The position numbers were made by a program, and so were the translations under genes. Of a DNA stretch of 30,830 nt, positions 21,311-27,989 are shown piece after piece. The notes under the pieces are model-generated. The model had not been told where the DNA came from. It did no database searches and saw only the letters and a program-made list of their open reading frames with translations. Origin of the DNA: a virus; IMG/VR virus record IMGVR_UViG_3300021961_007324, positions 1 through 30,830 of that record; one strand, 5' to 3'. Within the stretch, counting starts at the first letter, position 1; each line of letters opens with the position of its first letter.

Positions 21311-21853
21311 ATGATAGAAGTAAAAATGCGTAAAGAAGATTATCAAGTCCCTCAAGTAGAATTTGTATTCCGTGAGAATGGAGAGTTTGTTACTACACCA
21401 TCCTTGGATCTCTTCACTGGTAAGCGTGTGGTTATTTTTAGTCTACCTGGTGCATTTACTCCTACTTGCAGTGCTTATCAACTCCCTGGATTTGAAGAGC
21501 AGTATGAAGAGTTTATTCAACTTGGTATCGATGCTATTTACTGCATCTCTGTTAATGATGGCTTTGTGATGAATGCCTGGGCAAAAGATCAGGGTATTGA
21601 GAAAGTAAAACTCATTCCTGATGGTAATGCTCACTTCACCCGTTCTATGGGACAATTAGTTCGCAAATCTAATCTTGGTTTTGGTGAGCGTTCCTGGCGT
21701 TATGCTGCTGTGGTTGATAACGGTATCATTGAGAAACTGTTTGAAGAACCTGGCAGATCTGATAATGCTGCTGACGATCCCTATGGAGAAACCACTCCTG
21801 AAGCAGTCCTGGAATATGTGAAGTCTAACGTTAGAGAAACTGTTCCTGCATGA
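21311..21853 (+). CDS. Peroxiredoxin, Prx5 type
   Basis: 180 residues. VVIFSLPGAFTPTCSAYQLPGF contains the Prx5-type active site PGAFTPTC with peroxidatic Cys53, plus the conserved Thr three residues before it and an Arg in GERSWRYAAVVDNG. The enzyme reduces hydrogen or alkyl peroxides using glutathione or thioredoxin-type donors. Its place directly after the hli genes fits defence against photo-oxidative stress. A second in-frame ATG (Met6, 21326) could also be the start. Confidence 0.88.
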   Translation: MIEVKMRKEDYQVPQVEFVFRENGEFVTTPSLDLFTGKRVVIFSLPGAFTPTCSAYQLPGFEEQYEEFIQLGIDAIYCISVNDGFVMNAWAKDQGIEKVKLIPDGNAHFTRSMGQLVRKSNLGFGERSWRYAAVVDNGIIEKLFEEPGRSDNAADDPYGETTPEAVLEYVKSNVRETVPA

Positions 21854-22203
21854 TTAGGTATCTCTTTTCAACGGTGATGGCTGCTGCACTTATTCCAACT
21901 CAGGTAAGTGCAGCAACCTGTGGTTATGCTTCTTACTATGGAGTTGGTGATGGGTTTCATGGTAACATGACTGCCAATGGGGAATACTTTAATGCTTATG
22001 GTAGAACTGTTGCACATCGTTGGTTACCTTTTGGAACTAAACTTAAAGTAACCAATCAACGAAATGGTGCTTCTGTAGTTGTTCGTGTGAATGATAGGGG
22101 TCCTTATCACGGTGGTAGAGTTCTAGATCTTTCCTATGGGGCTTTCAATCAGATTGCTCCTCCTTCTCAGGGAGAAGCAAAAATTTGCTATAGTGTAATC
22201 TAA
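21850..22203 (+). CDS. RlpA-like (double-psi beta-barrel) secreted protein
   Basis: Residues 1-21 (ending QVSA/A) form a signal peptide without a lipobox Cys. The mature domain CGYASYYGVGDGFHG...TANGEYFNAYGRTVAHRWLPFGTKLKVTN...VVVRVNDRGPYHGGRVLDLS is an RlpA-type double-psi barrel with the NDRGP block holding the catalytic Asp. RlpA proteins are septal lytic transglycosylases acting on stripped glycan strands. This copy lacks the SPOR domain, so it is a bare catalytic domain of 117 residues. ATGA overlap with peroxiredoxin. Confidence 0.85.
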   Translation: MIRYLFSTVMAAALIPTQVSAATCGYASYYGVGDGFHGNMTANGEYFNAYGRTVAHRWLPFGTKLKVTNQRNGASVVVRVNDRGPYHGGRVLDLSYGAFNQIAPPSQGEAKICYSVI

Positions 22204-22206
22204 ATA
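22200..22206 (+). promoter_or_regulatory. Putative late promoter (CTAAATA)
   Basis: CTAAATA overlaps the TAA stop of the RlpA-like gene and ends 25 bases before ATG 22231, the same spacing as at 1189-1195. The leader contains a short hairpin, GTGCC (22209-22213) with GGCAC (22223-22227). Confidence 0.45.
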
Positions 22207-22230
22207 TTGTGCCACTTTTATCGGCACTAT

Positions 22231-22902
22231 ATGACCGTCGATTTGCACAATTTCTTCAAGTATTACAAAGAAGAAAACAAACAGCACGTTGCTGCTGTTC
22301 AATGGTTGGAAGATAATCTACCTGCTGAGTTTCTTGATGACAATGCAGAATGGGTAGACATTTTTAGAACCAAAGTAAAGTCATCTGTATTAGAAGTTCC
22401 TTACTTCCCTCAGACTGATAACTACAGGGACGGAGAACGCACCTGTAACTCATCTTCCTGTGCTATGGTTCTTGAGTTCTTCAAACCAGGCACCCTCAAA
22501 GGAGCAAAGGGTGATGATGCTTATGTAGAGAAAGTATTTAATGTTGGTGATACTACCGATCACGCAGTTCAAACCAAAGTATTGAATATGTATGGTTTGA
22601 AATCATCATTCCATTATGATCTATCATTCAAAGATCTGGATACTGAATTAGGATTGGGTCGTCCAGTAATTATTGGTATCCTACATCGTGGTCCTATCTC
22701 TGCTCCAAGAGGCGGACATATGTGCGTTGTGATTGGTAAGAAGGGGGAAGACTATGTTGTGAATGATCCTTACGGATCTCTTAACGATGGGTATTCTTCT
22801 GACGTGTATAATGGAAGAGGTGCTGTCTACAAGAAGTCAGAACTCCAAGCACGTTGGTGTCCAAACGGAAACGATGGCTGGGGTCGTGTCTTTACTCCCT
22901 GA
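22231..22902 (+). CDS. C39-like papain-fold peptidase, 223 aa
   Basis: Start at ATG 22231. The block CNSSSCAMVLEFF (Cys72, Cys77) resembles the active-site Cys region of peptidase C39-like proteins, RGGHMCVVIG supplies His163, and YVVNDPYGS supplies Asp179. The papain-like Cys-His-Asp order is kept. An N-terminal 60 residues (HNFFKYYKEENKQHVAAVQWLEDNL) resemble a helical binding domain. No signal peptide. It may cleave peptide cross-links of peptidoglycan or process a phage protein; the neighbouring lysozyme favours the first. Confidence 0.7.
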   Translation: MTVDLHNFFKYYKEENKQHVAAVQWLEDNLPAEFLDDNAEWVDIFRTKVKSSVLEVPYFPQTDNYRDGERTCNSSSCAMVLEFFKPGTLKGAKGDDAYVEKVFNVGDTTDHAVQTKVLNMYGLKSSFHYDLSFKDLDTELGLGRPVIIGILHRGPISAPRGGHMCVVIGKKGEDYVVNDPYGSLNDGYSSDVYNGRGAVYKKSELQARWCPNGNDGWGRVFTP

Positions 22903-22910
22903 CAAAACAT

Positions 22911-22939
22911 TTGACAAAATATAAATATCCCAGTATTAT
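22911..22939 (+). promoter_or_regulatory. Sigma70-type promoter
   Basis: TTGACA (22911-22916), 17 bases, TATTAT (22934-22939; five of six). The predicted start, about 22946, coincides with the first base of the terminator-like hairpin. It overlaps a perfect late octamer. Confidence 0.65.
22920..22927 (+). promoter_or_regulatory. T4-type late promoter TATAAATA
   Basis: An exact match to the T4 late promoter octamer, lying in the spacer of the sigma70-like promoter at 22911-22939. It probably drives the lysozyme-to-membrane-protein run from 23071. Confidence 0.8.
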
Positions 22940-22945
22940 GGGTAG

Positions 22946-22968
22946 ACCCACTTCAAAGTGGGTTTTTT
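22946..22968 (+). terminator. Intrinsic terminator at the start of the new transcript
   Basis: ACCCACTT (22946-22953) pairs with AAGTGGGT (22956-22963), in practice a 7-bp stem with a 4-base loop, then six T (22963-22968). It would stop transcription arriving from the C39-like gene. RNA started at the promoter just upstream begins with this hairpin. Confidence 0.8.
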
Positions 22969-23070
22969 ATTATAAGACTTTGGTGTGACATTTAGAGCCC
23001 AGGAAGGTGCCCCCCGAGAGGGTTGTGGTATACCCCCCTTCTATTGGGATGTAGAGTTCAATTAGTATTA

Positions 23071-23694
23071 GTGCAATTAAAAAAAATCGGAGCTGTTGCG
23101 GCAGTTTCACTTGCAGTGTTTGGTATTAGTAGTACCCATGCTGAAATGAGAACTGGACTGCCTATTGCGGTTCTTGATGTTAAGATTGATAAGGGACCAC
23201 CACCAAAGGCAATCCCTATTGAAGTAGAAGAGAGATCATGGAAGCTTCCTGGAGGTACTGCAAATGAGCAGTATGTTCTAAAGGAACTTCAAGAAAAAAC
23301 AAATATTTCTGACAAAAATGCCCTTGCAACAATCTTGGGCAATATTAAATCCGAGTCCAACTTTACTCCCAACATCTGCGAAGGTGGTGCTAGAGTTTCC
23401 TACAAGAATTGCCTTCGTGGTGGTTATGGACTTATTCAATGGACTTCCACAGGTCGTTATAATGGATTGGGTAAGTTTGCAAAGCGTTATGGATGCGACC
23501 CCAGCACACTTGCATGTCAAACCCGTTACATGATTAACGAACCACAGTTCCAAAAAATTCTTCCAGAGTTTGAAGGACACGGACAACCAATTCATCAATA
23601 TATGGTAGGTGCCTATTATTGGTTGGGTTGGGGTATCAAAGGATACCGAGAACAATACGCATACAATTACGCCAAAAGACTGGTTTACTCATGA
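23071..23694 (+). CDS. Secreted phage lysozyme (tail-lysozyme/Phage_lysozyme2 type)
   Basis: The start is proposed as GTG 23071, which gives a clean signal peptide (MQLKKIGAVAAVSLAVFGISSTHA); an upstream TTG at 23023 in the same frame would bury it. The catalytic region LATILGNIKSESNFTPNICEGG...GGYGLIQWTSTGRYNGL carries the Glu of the ESN block and the GYGLIQWTS motif typical of this lysozyme group. Two Cys pairs (NICE/NCL and YGCD/LACQ) suggest disulphides in an exported protein. It would hydrolyse peptidoglycan in the periplasm. Possible export through the host Sec system sets it apart from holin-dependent endolysins. Confidence 0.8.
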   Translation: MQLKKIGAVAAVSLAVFGISSTHAEMRTGLPIAVLDVKIDKGPPPKAIPIEVEERSWKLPGGTANEQYVLKELQEKTNISDKNALATILGNIKSESNFTPNICEGGARVSYKNCLRGGYGLIQWTSTGRYNGLGKFAKRYGCDPSTLACQTRYMINEPQFQKILPEFEGHGQPIHQYMVGAYYWLGWGIKGYREQYAYNYAKRLVYS

Positions 23695-24101
23695 TCCACA
23701 CTGTTGCAAAATTTATAAAAAAAGTATTCATCCCCAGAAGTGAGTTTCTTGTGGATGAGATTGAGTGTACAATCAACGAAGAAAAAGTTGATCGTGAAGA
23801 ACTGGAACCACCCTATTTGGGCGTTCCTGCTCCAGCATATCTCCCAGAAGATGATTGGTTTTCTACTCCTATTCTCTCTGAAAAACAATTGACTGTTAAA
23901 GAATCTTACGAGCAAGCAGTGATTGATCAACAGATTTTAGATGAATCGGAGTCTAAGGAGTCTGCTGACATTCATCAAAAAATTTATGAAATTGCAACTA
24001 AGTCTTGGGGTTCATGGCAAGAAACTCTTGGAGGATCTGAAAACTTTCATGAAGGTCCTGGAGAGTGGCAATCTGGTACAGGTTTAGGGCAGTTTCGATG
24101 A
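23691..24101 (+). CDS. Hypothetical acidic protein, 136 aa
   Basis: The ATG at 23691 overlaps the lysozyme stop as ATGA. A basic first 16 residues (VAKFIKKVFIPR) are followed by a strongly acidic body with EEKVDREELEPPYLGVPAPAYLP and an ESESKESAD run, and a Gly/Trp-rich end (GSWQETLGGSENFHEGPGEWQSG). Probably disordered in part. No family recognised; possibly a virion protein, given the late-type promoter upstream. Confidence 0.65.
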   Translation: MIHTVAKFIKKVFIPRSEFLVDEIECTINEEKVDREELEPPYLGVPAPAYLPEDDWFSTPILSEKQLTVKESYEQAVIDQQILDESESKESADIHQKIYEIATKSWGSWQETLGGSENFHEGPGEWQSGTGLGQFR

Positions 24102-24319
24102 CACTTGATGACTGGCGTTACAGTAGTGAAAAATTAAAAGTGAGAGATCAATCACTTAAAATTTTGCTATCAAAGTTCGGTCATCAAATGGAAGGAGTTG
24201 TTCCTAAATATTCAAACCAATCCATTTACGAGTGTGCTCATGATTGGGTTTCCCAAGGCAATATGCACACATCGGGGATTGTAAAGTATTACGAGGCATA
24301 CTATGCAAAAAGTAATTAA
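24098..24319 (+). CDS. Hypothetical protein, 73 aa
   Basis: Starts at ATG 24098 (ATGA with the previous stop). A soluble, probably helical protein with a WRYSSEKLKVRDQSLKILL amphipathic start and an ECAHDWVSQGN centre. No family recognised. It overlaps the next gene by 17 bases. Confidence 0.65.
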   Translation: MTLDDWRYSSEKLKVRDQSLKILLSKFGHQMEGVVPKYSNQSIYECAHDWVSQGNMHTSGIVKYYEAYYAKSN

Positions 24320-24539
24320 CGTAATTGCACTACTCTCAGGTCTGACCTCTTTAGGTCTTATCGGAGGAAGTGCTTATGTTCTCCTGAACAAAGATGCATT
24401 GATTGAATCTGCTAAAGAACAGGTTGTTAAAGCAGCAACAGATGCAGCTGCTCAAGCACTTCCTGGTATGATTCAAGGTTCTATGCCAAAAATGCCATCA
24501 AAAACTGGTGGTGCTATTCCTTCTATTCCTGGACTATGA
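24303..24539 (+). CDS. Single-pass membrane protein with Pro/Gly tail, 78 aa
   Basis: Residues 5-28 (INVIALLSGLTSLGLIGGSAYVLL) form one membrane helix or uncleaved signal; an Ala-rich helix follows (KEQVVKAATDAAAQALPGM) and the end is a repeat-like Pro/Met/Lys tail (GSMPKMPSKTGGAIPSIPGL). Small proteins of this kind occur in T4-like cyanophages, but I cannot give a function. Coupled on both sides by overlaps. Confidence 0.6.
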   Translation: MQKVINVIALLSGLTSLGLIGGSAYVLLNKDALIESAKEQVVKAATDAAAQALPGMIQGSMPKMPSKTGGAIPSIPGL

Positions 24540-25201
24540 AAAAATTTACTTTGTCTATGCTAGCAGCAATGTCCTTTGCGACACCTGCTTTTGCTGAATC
24601 TAAACTTAAAAAAGGATTCTATAGTATGGATGCTTTGGGTTGCATGATCACACGAGAATGCTCCAAGGATGTCAAACAAATCAAGAGTATCGACGATATT
24701 CGTAAAGTGTATCCTGATACTAATTTTGATCTTGTTGCCGATGAGTTTAACTCGATGTTGGTATCCCTTGATAAGATCGGAGTTATGGTTTTTCTAGGGA
24801 ATGAGAAGTATTTCCCTCCTGGTCACCGTGGTGTCTATCACACAGTATCAAATAACTTTTATTTGAATGAACGATTCATGCATCGTCCTCATGTACTGAT
24901 GACAGTGATGCGTCATGAAGGGTGGCACGCCGCACAGGATTGTATGGCAGGAACTATCAAGAATAGTTTGATTGCTCTTATCTATCCAGAGAAAAAGGTT
25001 CCTCAAGTCTGGCGTGATATTGTAGAAAAAACTTATCCAAAGTCTGCTGTTCCTTTTGAATCAGAAGCAAAGTGGGCAGGCATGACTCAGGGTATGACTG
25101 CTAAAGCACTTGATGCTTGTACTACTGGTAAGATGTGGGAAATCTATGAACCAACACCTTTGACTGAAAAATGGCTGCGTGAAGAAGGTTTTGTTAACTA
25201 A
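24536..25201 (+). CDS. Secreted HEGWH zinc-metallopeptidase-like protein, 221 aa
   Basis: Residues 1-20 (MKKFTLSMLAAMSFATPAFA) form a Sec signal peptide. TVMRHEGWHAAQDC contains the HExxH zinc motif (His127, Glu128, His131); downstream FESEAKWA provides Glu175 or Glu177 as a possible third ligand, the arrangement of a gluzincin-type enzyme. Two Cys (GCMITRECS) near the N-terminus fit an exported fold. It may cleave proteins in the periplasm or process an exported phage protein. Family not named with certainty. Confidence 0.7.
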   Translation: MKKFTLSMLAAMSFATPAFAESKLKKGFYSMDALGCMITRECSKDVKQIKSIDDIRKVYPDTNFDLVADEFNSMLVSLDKIGVMVFLGNEKYFPPGHRGVYHTVSNNFYLNERFMHRPHVLMTVMRHEGWHAAQDCMAGTIKNSLIALIYPEKKVPQVWRDIVEKTYPKSAVPFESEAKWAGMTQGMTAKALDACTTGKMWEIYEPTPLTEKWLREEGFVN

Positions 25202-25204
25202 ATA
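25198..25204 (+). promoter_or_regulatory. Putative late promoter (CTAAATA)
   Basis: CTAAATA(GG) overlaps the stop codon of the metallopeptidase gene and ends 23 bases before ATG 25227. CTAAATAGG recurs exactly at the psbA promoter (30402-30410). Confidence 0.45.
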
Positions 25205-25226
25205 GGAGTGCGCTGTCTCCAATTTC

Positions 25227-25700
25227 ATGGCTGAAGAAGTTAAAGAATCTCCCAAAGCTGAAGTAAAGGAAGAAGAAAAGAAGAAAGGTCCATTTGCTAA
25301 ACTAAAGGATGCTGCTGCTGATCATGAAGGTCAGTTAGAAGCAATCAGCACAATGGTTAGACTTGGTATCCTCGTCTGGTCTGGTGGTATTCTGACTCTT
25401 GCTTATATTAAACTTCCTGCTGCACTTGGTATTCCTGAGCAGAAACTTGATCCTACTTTCATCGCATCGGTGTTCACTGGAGTTTTAGCTACCTTCGGTG
25501 TTCAGACAGCAAAGAAACAAACAGACGGTACATATAAGTCCCCTGGTGGTGGTGTTTCCAAATCAGATCTTGAGAAACTGATTGCTGCGGCCGCCGCAAC
25601 TGCTCCTGCTCAAACGATTCGTATTGAACAAGCACCTCTTCAGATCTCATCTGTTGCTCCTAAGAAGGACGGCGAACCACCTGTGATGCCTACGGTATAG
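25227..25700 (+). CDS. Two-helix membrane protein, holin candidate, 157 aa
   Basis: A highly charged N-terminus (EEVKESPKAEVKEEEKKKGPFAKL) is followed by two hydrophobic segments, about residues 43-64 (MVRLGILVWSGGILTLAYI) and 78-95 (FIASVFTGVLATFGVQTA), then a Gly/Ala/Pro-rich soluble tail. Two helices with a short loop fit a class II holin-like topology, but the long tail is unusual. It follows lysozyme and metallopeptidase genes, the place where a holin would be useful. Structural roles are equally possible. Confidence 0.5.
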   Translation: MAEEVKESPKAEVKEEEKKKGPFAKLKDAAADHEGQLEAISTMVRLGILVWSGGILTLAYIKLPAALGIPEQKLDPTFIASVFTGVLATFGVQTAKKQTDGTYKSPGGGVSKSDLEKLIAAAAATAPAQTIRIEQAPLQISSVAPKKDGEPPVMPTV

Positions 25701-25704
25701 AACA

Positions 25705-25863
25705 ATGATGCTACTCACTTTGTTTATTGTTGGACATATGGAAATCGGTAATGGGTATTGCCGAACTGATATGATGATTTATGACGAACCAGTTGCTATG
25801 GAGTATCCTTGTGAATATTATTCTGAGTTAAAAAATTTAGATAAACAATTGCAAGGTCAGTAA
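25705..25863 (+). CDS. Small hypothetical protein, 52 aa
   Basis: ATG 25705 (or 25708) to TAA 25861-25863. A short hydrophobic start (MLLTLFIVG) is followed by a soluble part with two Cys and several Tyr (MEYPCEYYSEL). It may be an exported or anchored microprotein. It lies between two longer genes with 4 and 1 base gaps. No family recognised. Confidence 0.5.
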   Translation: MMLLTLFIVGHMEIGNGYCRTDMMIYDEPVAMEYPCEYYSELKNLDKQLQGQ

Positions 25864-25864
25864 A

Positions 25865-26485
25865 ATGGCATTCAATAAAAAGACTGATGTTCCAGAAGTA
25901 ATACCACCCACACCATCAAAGAGATTCTCTACAAAGAATATTGCTATTGGATTAGGTGTGGTATTTGGTATTGCTCATATTGGTGTGCTCGGTCATCTAC
26001 TGAATGCTGTGCGACCACAGTATCCAGTAATCAATTTCCCTGGTGGTGACTACTCTTCATATAAGGTAGAAGCAACTAGAGATGGGTATAAGATTGAATA
26101 TAAAGCAAACGATCCTGCTATTCTAAATTCTGAGAGATCATTGAACCTCAATCAGAAGAGAGGTGGATTGTTTGGTGGTGGTGGAACTGAACTCAGAAGA
26201 GAGTATCGCACTGATCAATATACGATGGACGGAGCTAGAAACTTAGGAGGTGCCGTTGACGGCGAGGGAAAGTCTGCAAAAGAAGTAGAGTGCATCGTGG
26301 CGGACGCTGGAGCACGGAGTCAAGGTGCAATGGCAGGTAGTGCTCTTGCTGCTGGTGTTGCTGTCCCTGCTATGATGAATATACCTTATGTTGGTTGGTT
26401 AGCATCTGGTTGGGCACTGTTACTTGGGCAGAAGGTAGGTTCAGAAGCAGGTTCACGAGTTGGTAAAGTATTTAATGACTGCTGA
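25865..26485 (+). CDS. Membrane protein with glycine-zipper-like C-terminus, 206 aa
   Basis: One membrane helix at about residues 27-48 (IAIGLGVVFGIAHIGVLGHLL) separates a short basic N-terminus from a larger domain containing GGLFGGGGTELRREY. The C-terminal 60 residues are Gly/Ala-rich with spaced glycines (GSALAAGVAVPAMMNIPYVG...GQKVGSEAGSRVG), like glycine-zipper membrane segments. Function unknown. Starts one base after the previous stop. Confidence 0.65.
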   Translation: MAFNKKTDVPEVIPPTPSKRFSTKNIAIGLGVVFGIAHIGVLGHLLNAVRPQYPVINFPGGDYSSYKVEATRDGYKIEYKANDPAILNSERSLNLNQKRGGLFGGGGTELRREYRTDQYTMDGARNLGGAVDGEGKSAKEVECIVADAGARSQGAMAGSALAAGVAVPAMMNIPYVGWLASGWALLLGQKVGSEAGSRVGKVFNDC

Positions 26486-26798
26486 TCCTAAAATAGAACA
26501 TAAGTTCGAACACCACTGGGGTGGTGAAGATATGTGGTATCACAAAGCAGAACGATGGGCAAAGAAGCAGAAGTTTCCCATCAATCATCTTGCTTTGGGA
26601 TTTATCACTTGGTTGAAAGAGAAGTGGATAGAAGGTAAAGTTGAAATGGAAATGACTTCTGTTGATAAGCAAGTGAGAGAAATAGGTGCGGTTTGGGACG
26701 AAGAAGATAAGAAAAACCAAGAACCTATTATTGAGACAAAGGCATCAGAAGTAGAAGGTCTTGATGATATTAGTATTCGTGCTCCTTGGTTGAAATGA
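26475..26798 (+). CDS. Hypothetical protein, 107 aa
   Basis: Starts at ATG 26475, overlapping the previous gene by 11 bases. The protein is charged and rich in Trp (HHWGGEDMWYHKAERWAKKQKF and ALGFITWLKEKW), predicted helical, with an acidic linker and a conserved-looking end, ISIRAPWLK. No family recognised. ATGA overlap with the next gene. Confidence 0.65.
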   Translation: MTADPKIEHKFEHHWGGEDMWYHKAERWAKKQKFPINHLALGFITWLKEKWIEGKVEMEMTSVDKQVREIGAVWDEEDKKNQEPIIETKASEVEGLDDISIRAPWLK

Positions 26799-27019
26799 GA
26801 GATATAAACGATCCTGTTTGGAGTGTAATTATTCTTCTTCTGTGTGGACTTGCATTTACCGCATATTGTGTCATATATATTTTACTCCTATCATTTAAGG
26901 AACTAGAAGAAGATGGCCAAGTCCGCAAACAAGGGCAAGAAGGGGTCAGCGGGATCTGCGAACAACAAGAAGCAGAACTCGGGAAACGCAACTGCGAAGA
27001 AAGCCAAGAATGGGGGTAA
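26795..27019 (+). CDS. Small membrane protein with overlapped C-terminus, 74 aa
   Basis: ATG 26795 overlaps the previous stop. Residues 10-37 form one membrane helix (VIILLLCGLAFTAYCVIYILLL), followed by a charged tail. From about residue 40 the tail is encoded by bases that also encode a Lys-rich protein in another frame (26913-27029), which explains its odd composition (GQEGVSGICEQQEAELG). The membrane part is the credible functional piece. Confidence 0.55.
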   Translation: MRDINDPVWSVIILLLCGLAFTAYCVIYILLLSFKELEEDGQVRKQGQEGVSGICEQQEAELGKRNCEESQEWG

Positions 27020-27029
27020 GAAAAAATAA
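26913..27029 (+). CDS. Lys-rich basic microprotein, 38 aa, overlapping gene
   Basis: ATG 26913 to TAA 27027-27029 encodes 38 residues with twelve Lys, no acidic residue, and only Ala, Ser, Gly, Asn, Gln and Thr otherwise (AKSANKGKKGSAGSANNKK). The composition resembles histone-H1-like tails, suggesting nucleic acid binding. About two thirds of its codons end in G or C, unlike its neighbours, which argues that this frame is under selection. GAAGAAG precedes the ATG. It overlaps the 26795 gene by 107 bases in a different frame. Confidence 0.6.
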   Translation: MAKSANKGKKGSAGSANNKKQNSGNATAKKAKNGGKKK

Positions 27030-27032
27030 TAT

Positions 27033-27263
27033 ATGCCGAGAGAATGGAATACTTCTTTTAGGGAACCCTGGAACCCTGTGATAAAGAAGTGCTTAGATGG
27101 AGCTGATCTTCATACTAAGTTGTATCTTGAAAGTCAGGATACCTTTCATCTGAACCAGGCAGATTTGCTAAGGATATACGTCTCAAGATTAAAAGATTGG
27201 ATACATAAGACAGAACCAGAAGGATTTCATAGGGAAGAAAGTAATGAAATGGTGGAACCCTGA
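27033..27263 (+). CDS. Hypothetical protein, 76 aa
   Basis: Soluble, starting MPREWNTSFREPWNPVIKK, with a helical centre (HTKLYLESQDTFHLNQADLLRIYVSRLKDWIHK). Three bases after the preceding stop and overlapping the next gene by 20 bases. No family recognised. Confidence 0.6.
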   Translation: MPREWNTSFREPWNPVIKKCLDGADLHTKLYLESQDTFHLNQADLLRIYVSRLKDWIHKTEPEGFHREESNEMVEP

Positions 27264-27414
27264 TAGAATTAATAAAGCACAACCTTGGATTATCGGCATG
27301 AATCTTGTGATTTCATCAGTAACTCTCATGAAAATATTTTGGTTCCCCCAAGAAGTTTTTACCTGTGGTCTAAATACCTACAATCCATCACAGATTATTT
27401 GCATTAAGGAGTAA
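27244..27414 (+). CDS. Small single-pass membrane protein, 56 aa
   Basis: ATG 27244 to TAA 27412-27414. N-terminus MKWWNPDRINKAQPW, one hydrophobic helix (about residues 16-33, IIGMNLVISSVTLMKIFWF) and a short tail with two Cys. Its last codons carry AAGGAG (27406-27411), the ribosome-binding site of the nuclease gene at 27418. No family recognised. Confidence 0.55.
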   Translation: MKWWNPDRINKAQPWIIGMNLVISSVTLMKIFWFPQEVFTCGLNTYNPSQIICIKE

Positions 27415-27417
27415 GGT

Positions 27418-27876
27418 ATGGGAGCAATGACACCACCCAGCAGAAAGTCCTGCTATAACTTTAGGGTTGTTGAAATTGATAGGGTAGTTGATGGTGATAC
27501 CATTGATGTTACCATCGACCTAGGTTTCGATCTTTACAAGAAAGAAAGAGTTAGAGTAGCAGGAGTTGATACTCCTGAGAAGAGGACGAAAGATGATGAA
27601 GAAAAAGCACTGGGTTACGATGCTACTCACTGGCTTGAAGAAAGACTTCAAGGCGCTATTGAAGGGGATGATGATCTCGTTATCCGCACTGAGCTTGTTG
27701 GTGGTGTTGGAAAGTATGGGCGCCTTCTCGGCTGGCTCTACATCGGAGACTCCGACGTGTCCCTCAACGAACAAATGATTACTGAAGGATATGCCTGGGC
27801 ATACGACGGTGGAACCAAACAAAAGAACTTTGAGGAACTCAAAGAGATTCGCAGAGCACACGGTACTTTAGTATGA
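27418..27876 (+). CDS. Staphylococcal-nuclease-type (SNase) nuclease, 152 aa
   Basis: VVEIDRVVDGDTIDVTIDLGFDLYKKERVRVAGVDTPE is the SNase fold start; Arg46, Glu54 (in DTPE) and Arg102 (GKYGRLLGWLY) match the catalytic Arg35, Glu43 and Arg87 of staphylococcal nuclease, with the same spacing between Arg and Glu. Asp25 (VDGD) and Asp51 would bind calcium. It cleaves DNA or RNA. No signal peptide, so it acts in the host cytoplasm, perhaps in host genome breakdown. Behind AAGGAG. Confidence 0.85.
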   Translation: MGAMTPPSRKSCYNFRVVEIDRVVDGDTIDVTIDLGFDLYKKERVRVAGVDTPEKRTKDDEEKALGYDATHWLEERLQGAIEGDDDLVIRTELVGGVGKYGRLLGWLYIGDSDVSLNEQMITEGYAWAYDGGTKQKNFEELKEIRRAHGTLV

Positions 27877-27989
27877 CAACGACTAGAAGAAAAAAGAAAG
27901 ATGATGGAAAGAGTGAGTTCTTTCTATATGTCGCATTTCATTCTGTGTTTACTGCGATAATAAATTTGTTTAACGATGGAGATTCCTAA
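27873..27989 (+). CDS. Small basic/hydrophobic protein, 38 aa
   Basis: ATG 27873 overlaps the nuclease stop as ATGA. A very basic start (TTTRRKKKDDGK) is followed by a hydrophobic stretch (FFLYVAFHSVFTAIINLF), so it is probably a one-helix membrane protein. It overlaps the next gene by 14 bases. No family recognised. Confidence 0.5.
   Translation: MTTTRRKKKDDGKSEFFLYVAFHSVFTAIINLFNDGDS

Noticed and set aside
27370-27376. CTAAATA inside the 56-residue ORF as a promoter of the nuclease gene
   Set aside because: Its distance to ATG 27418 (42 bases) breaks the 23-25 base pattern and it lies in coding sequence; kept only as a weak possibility.
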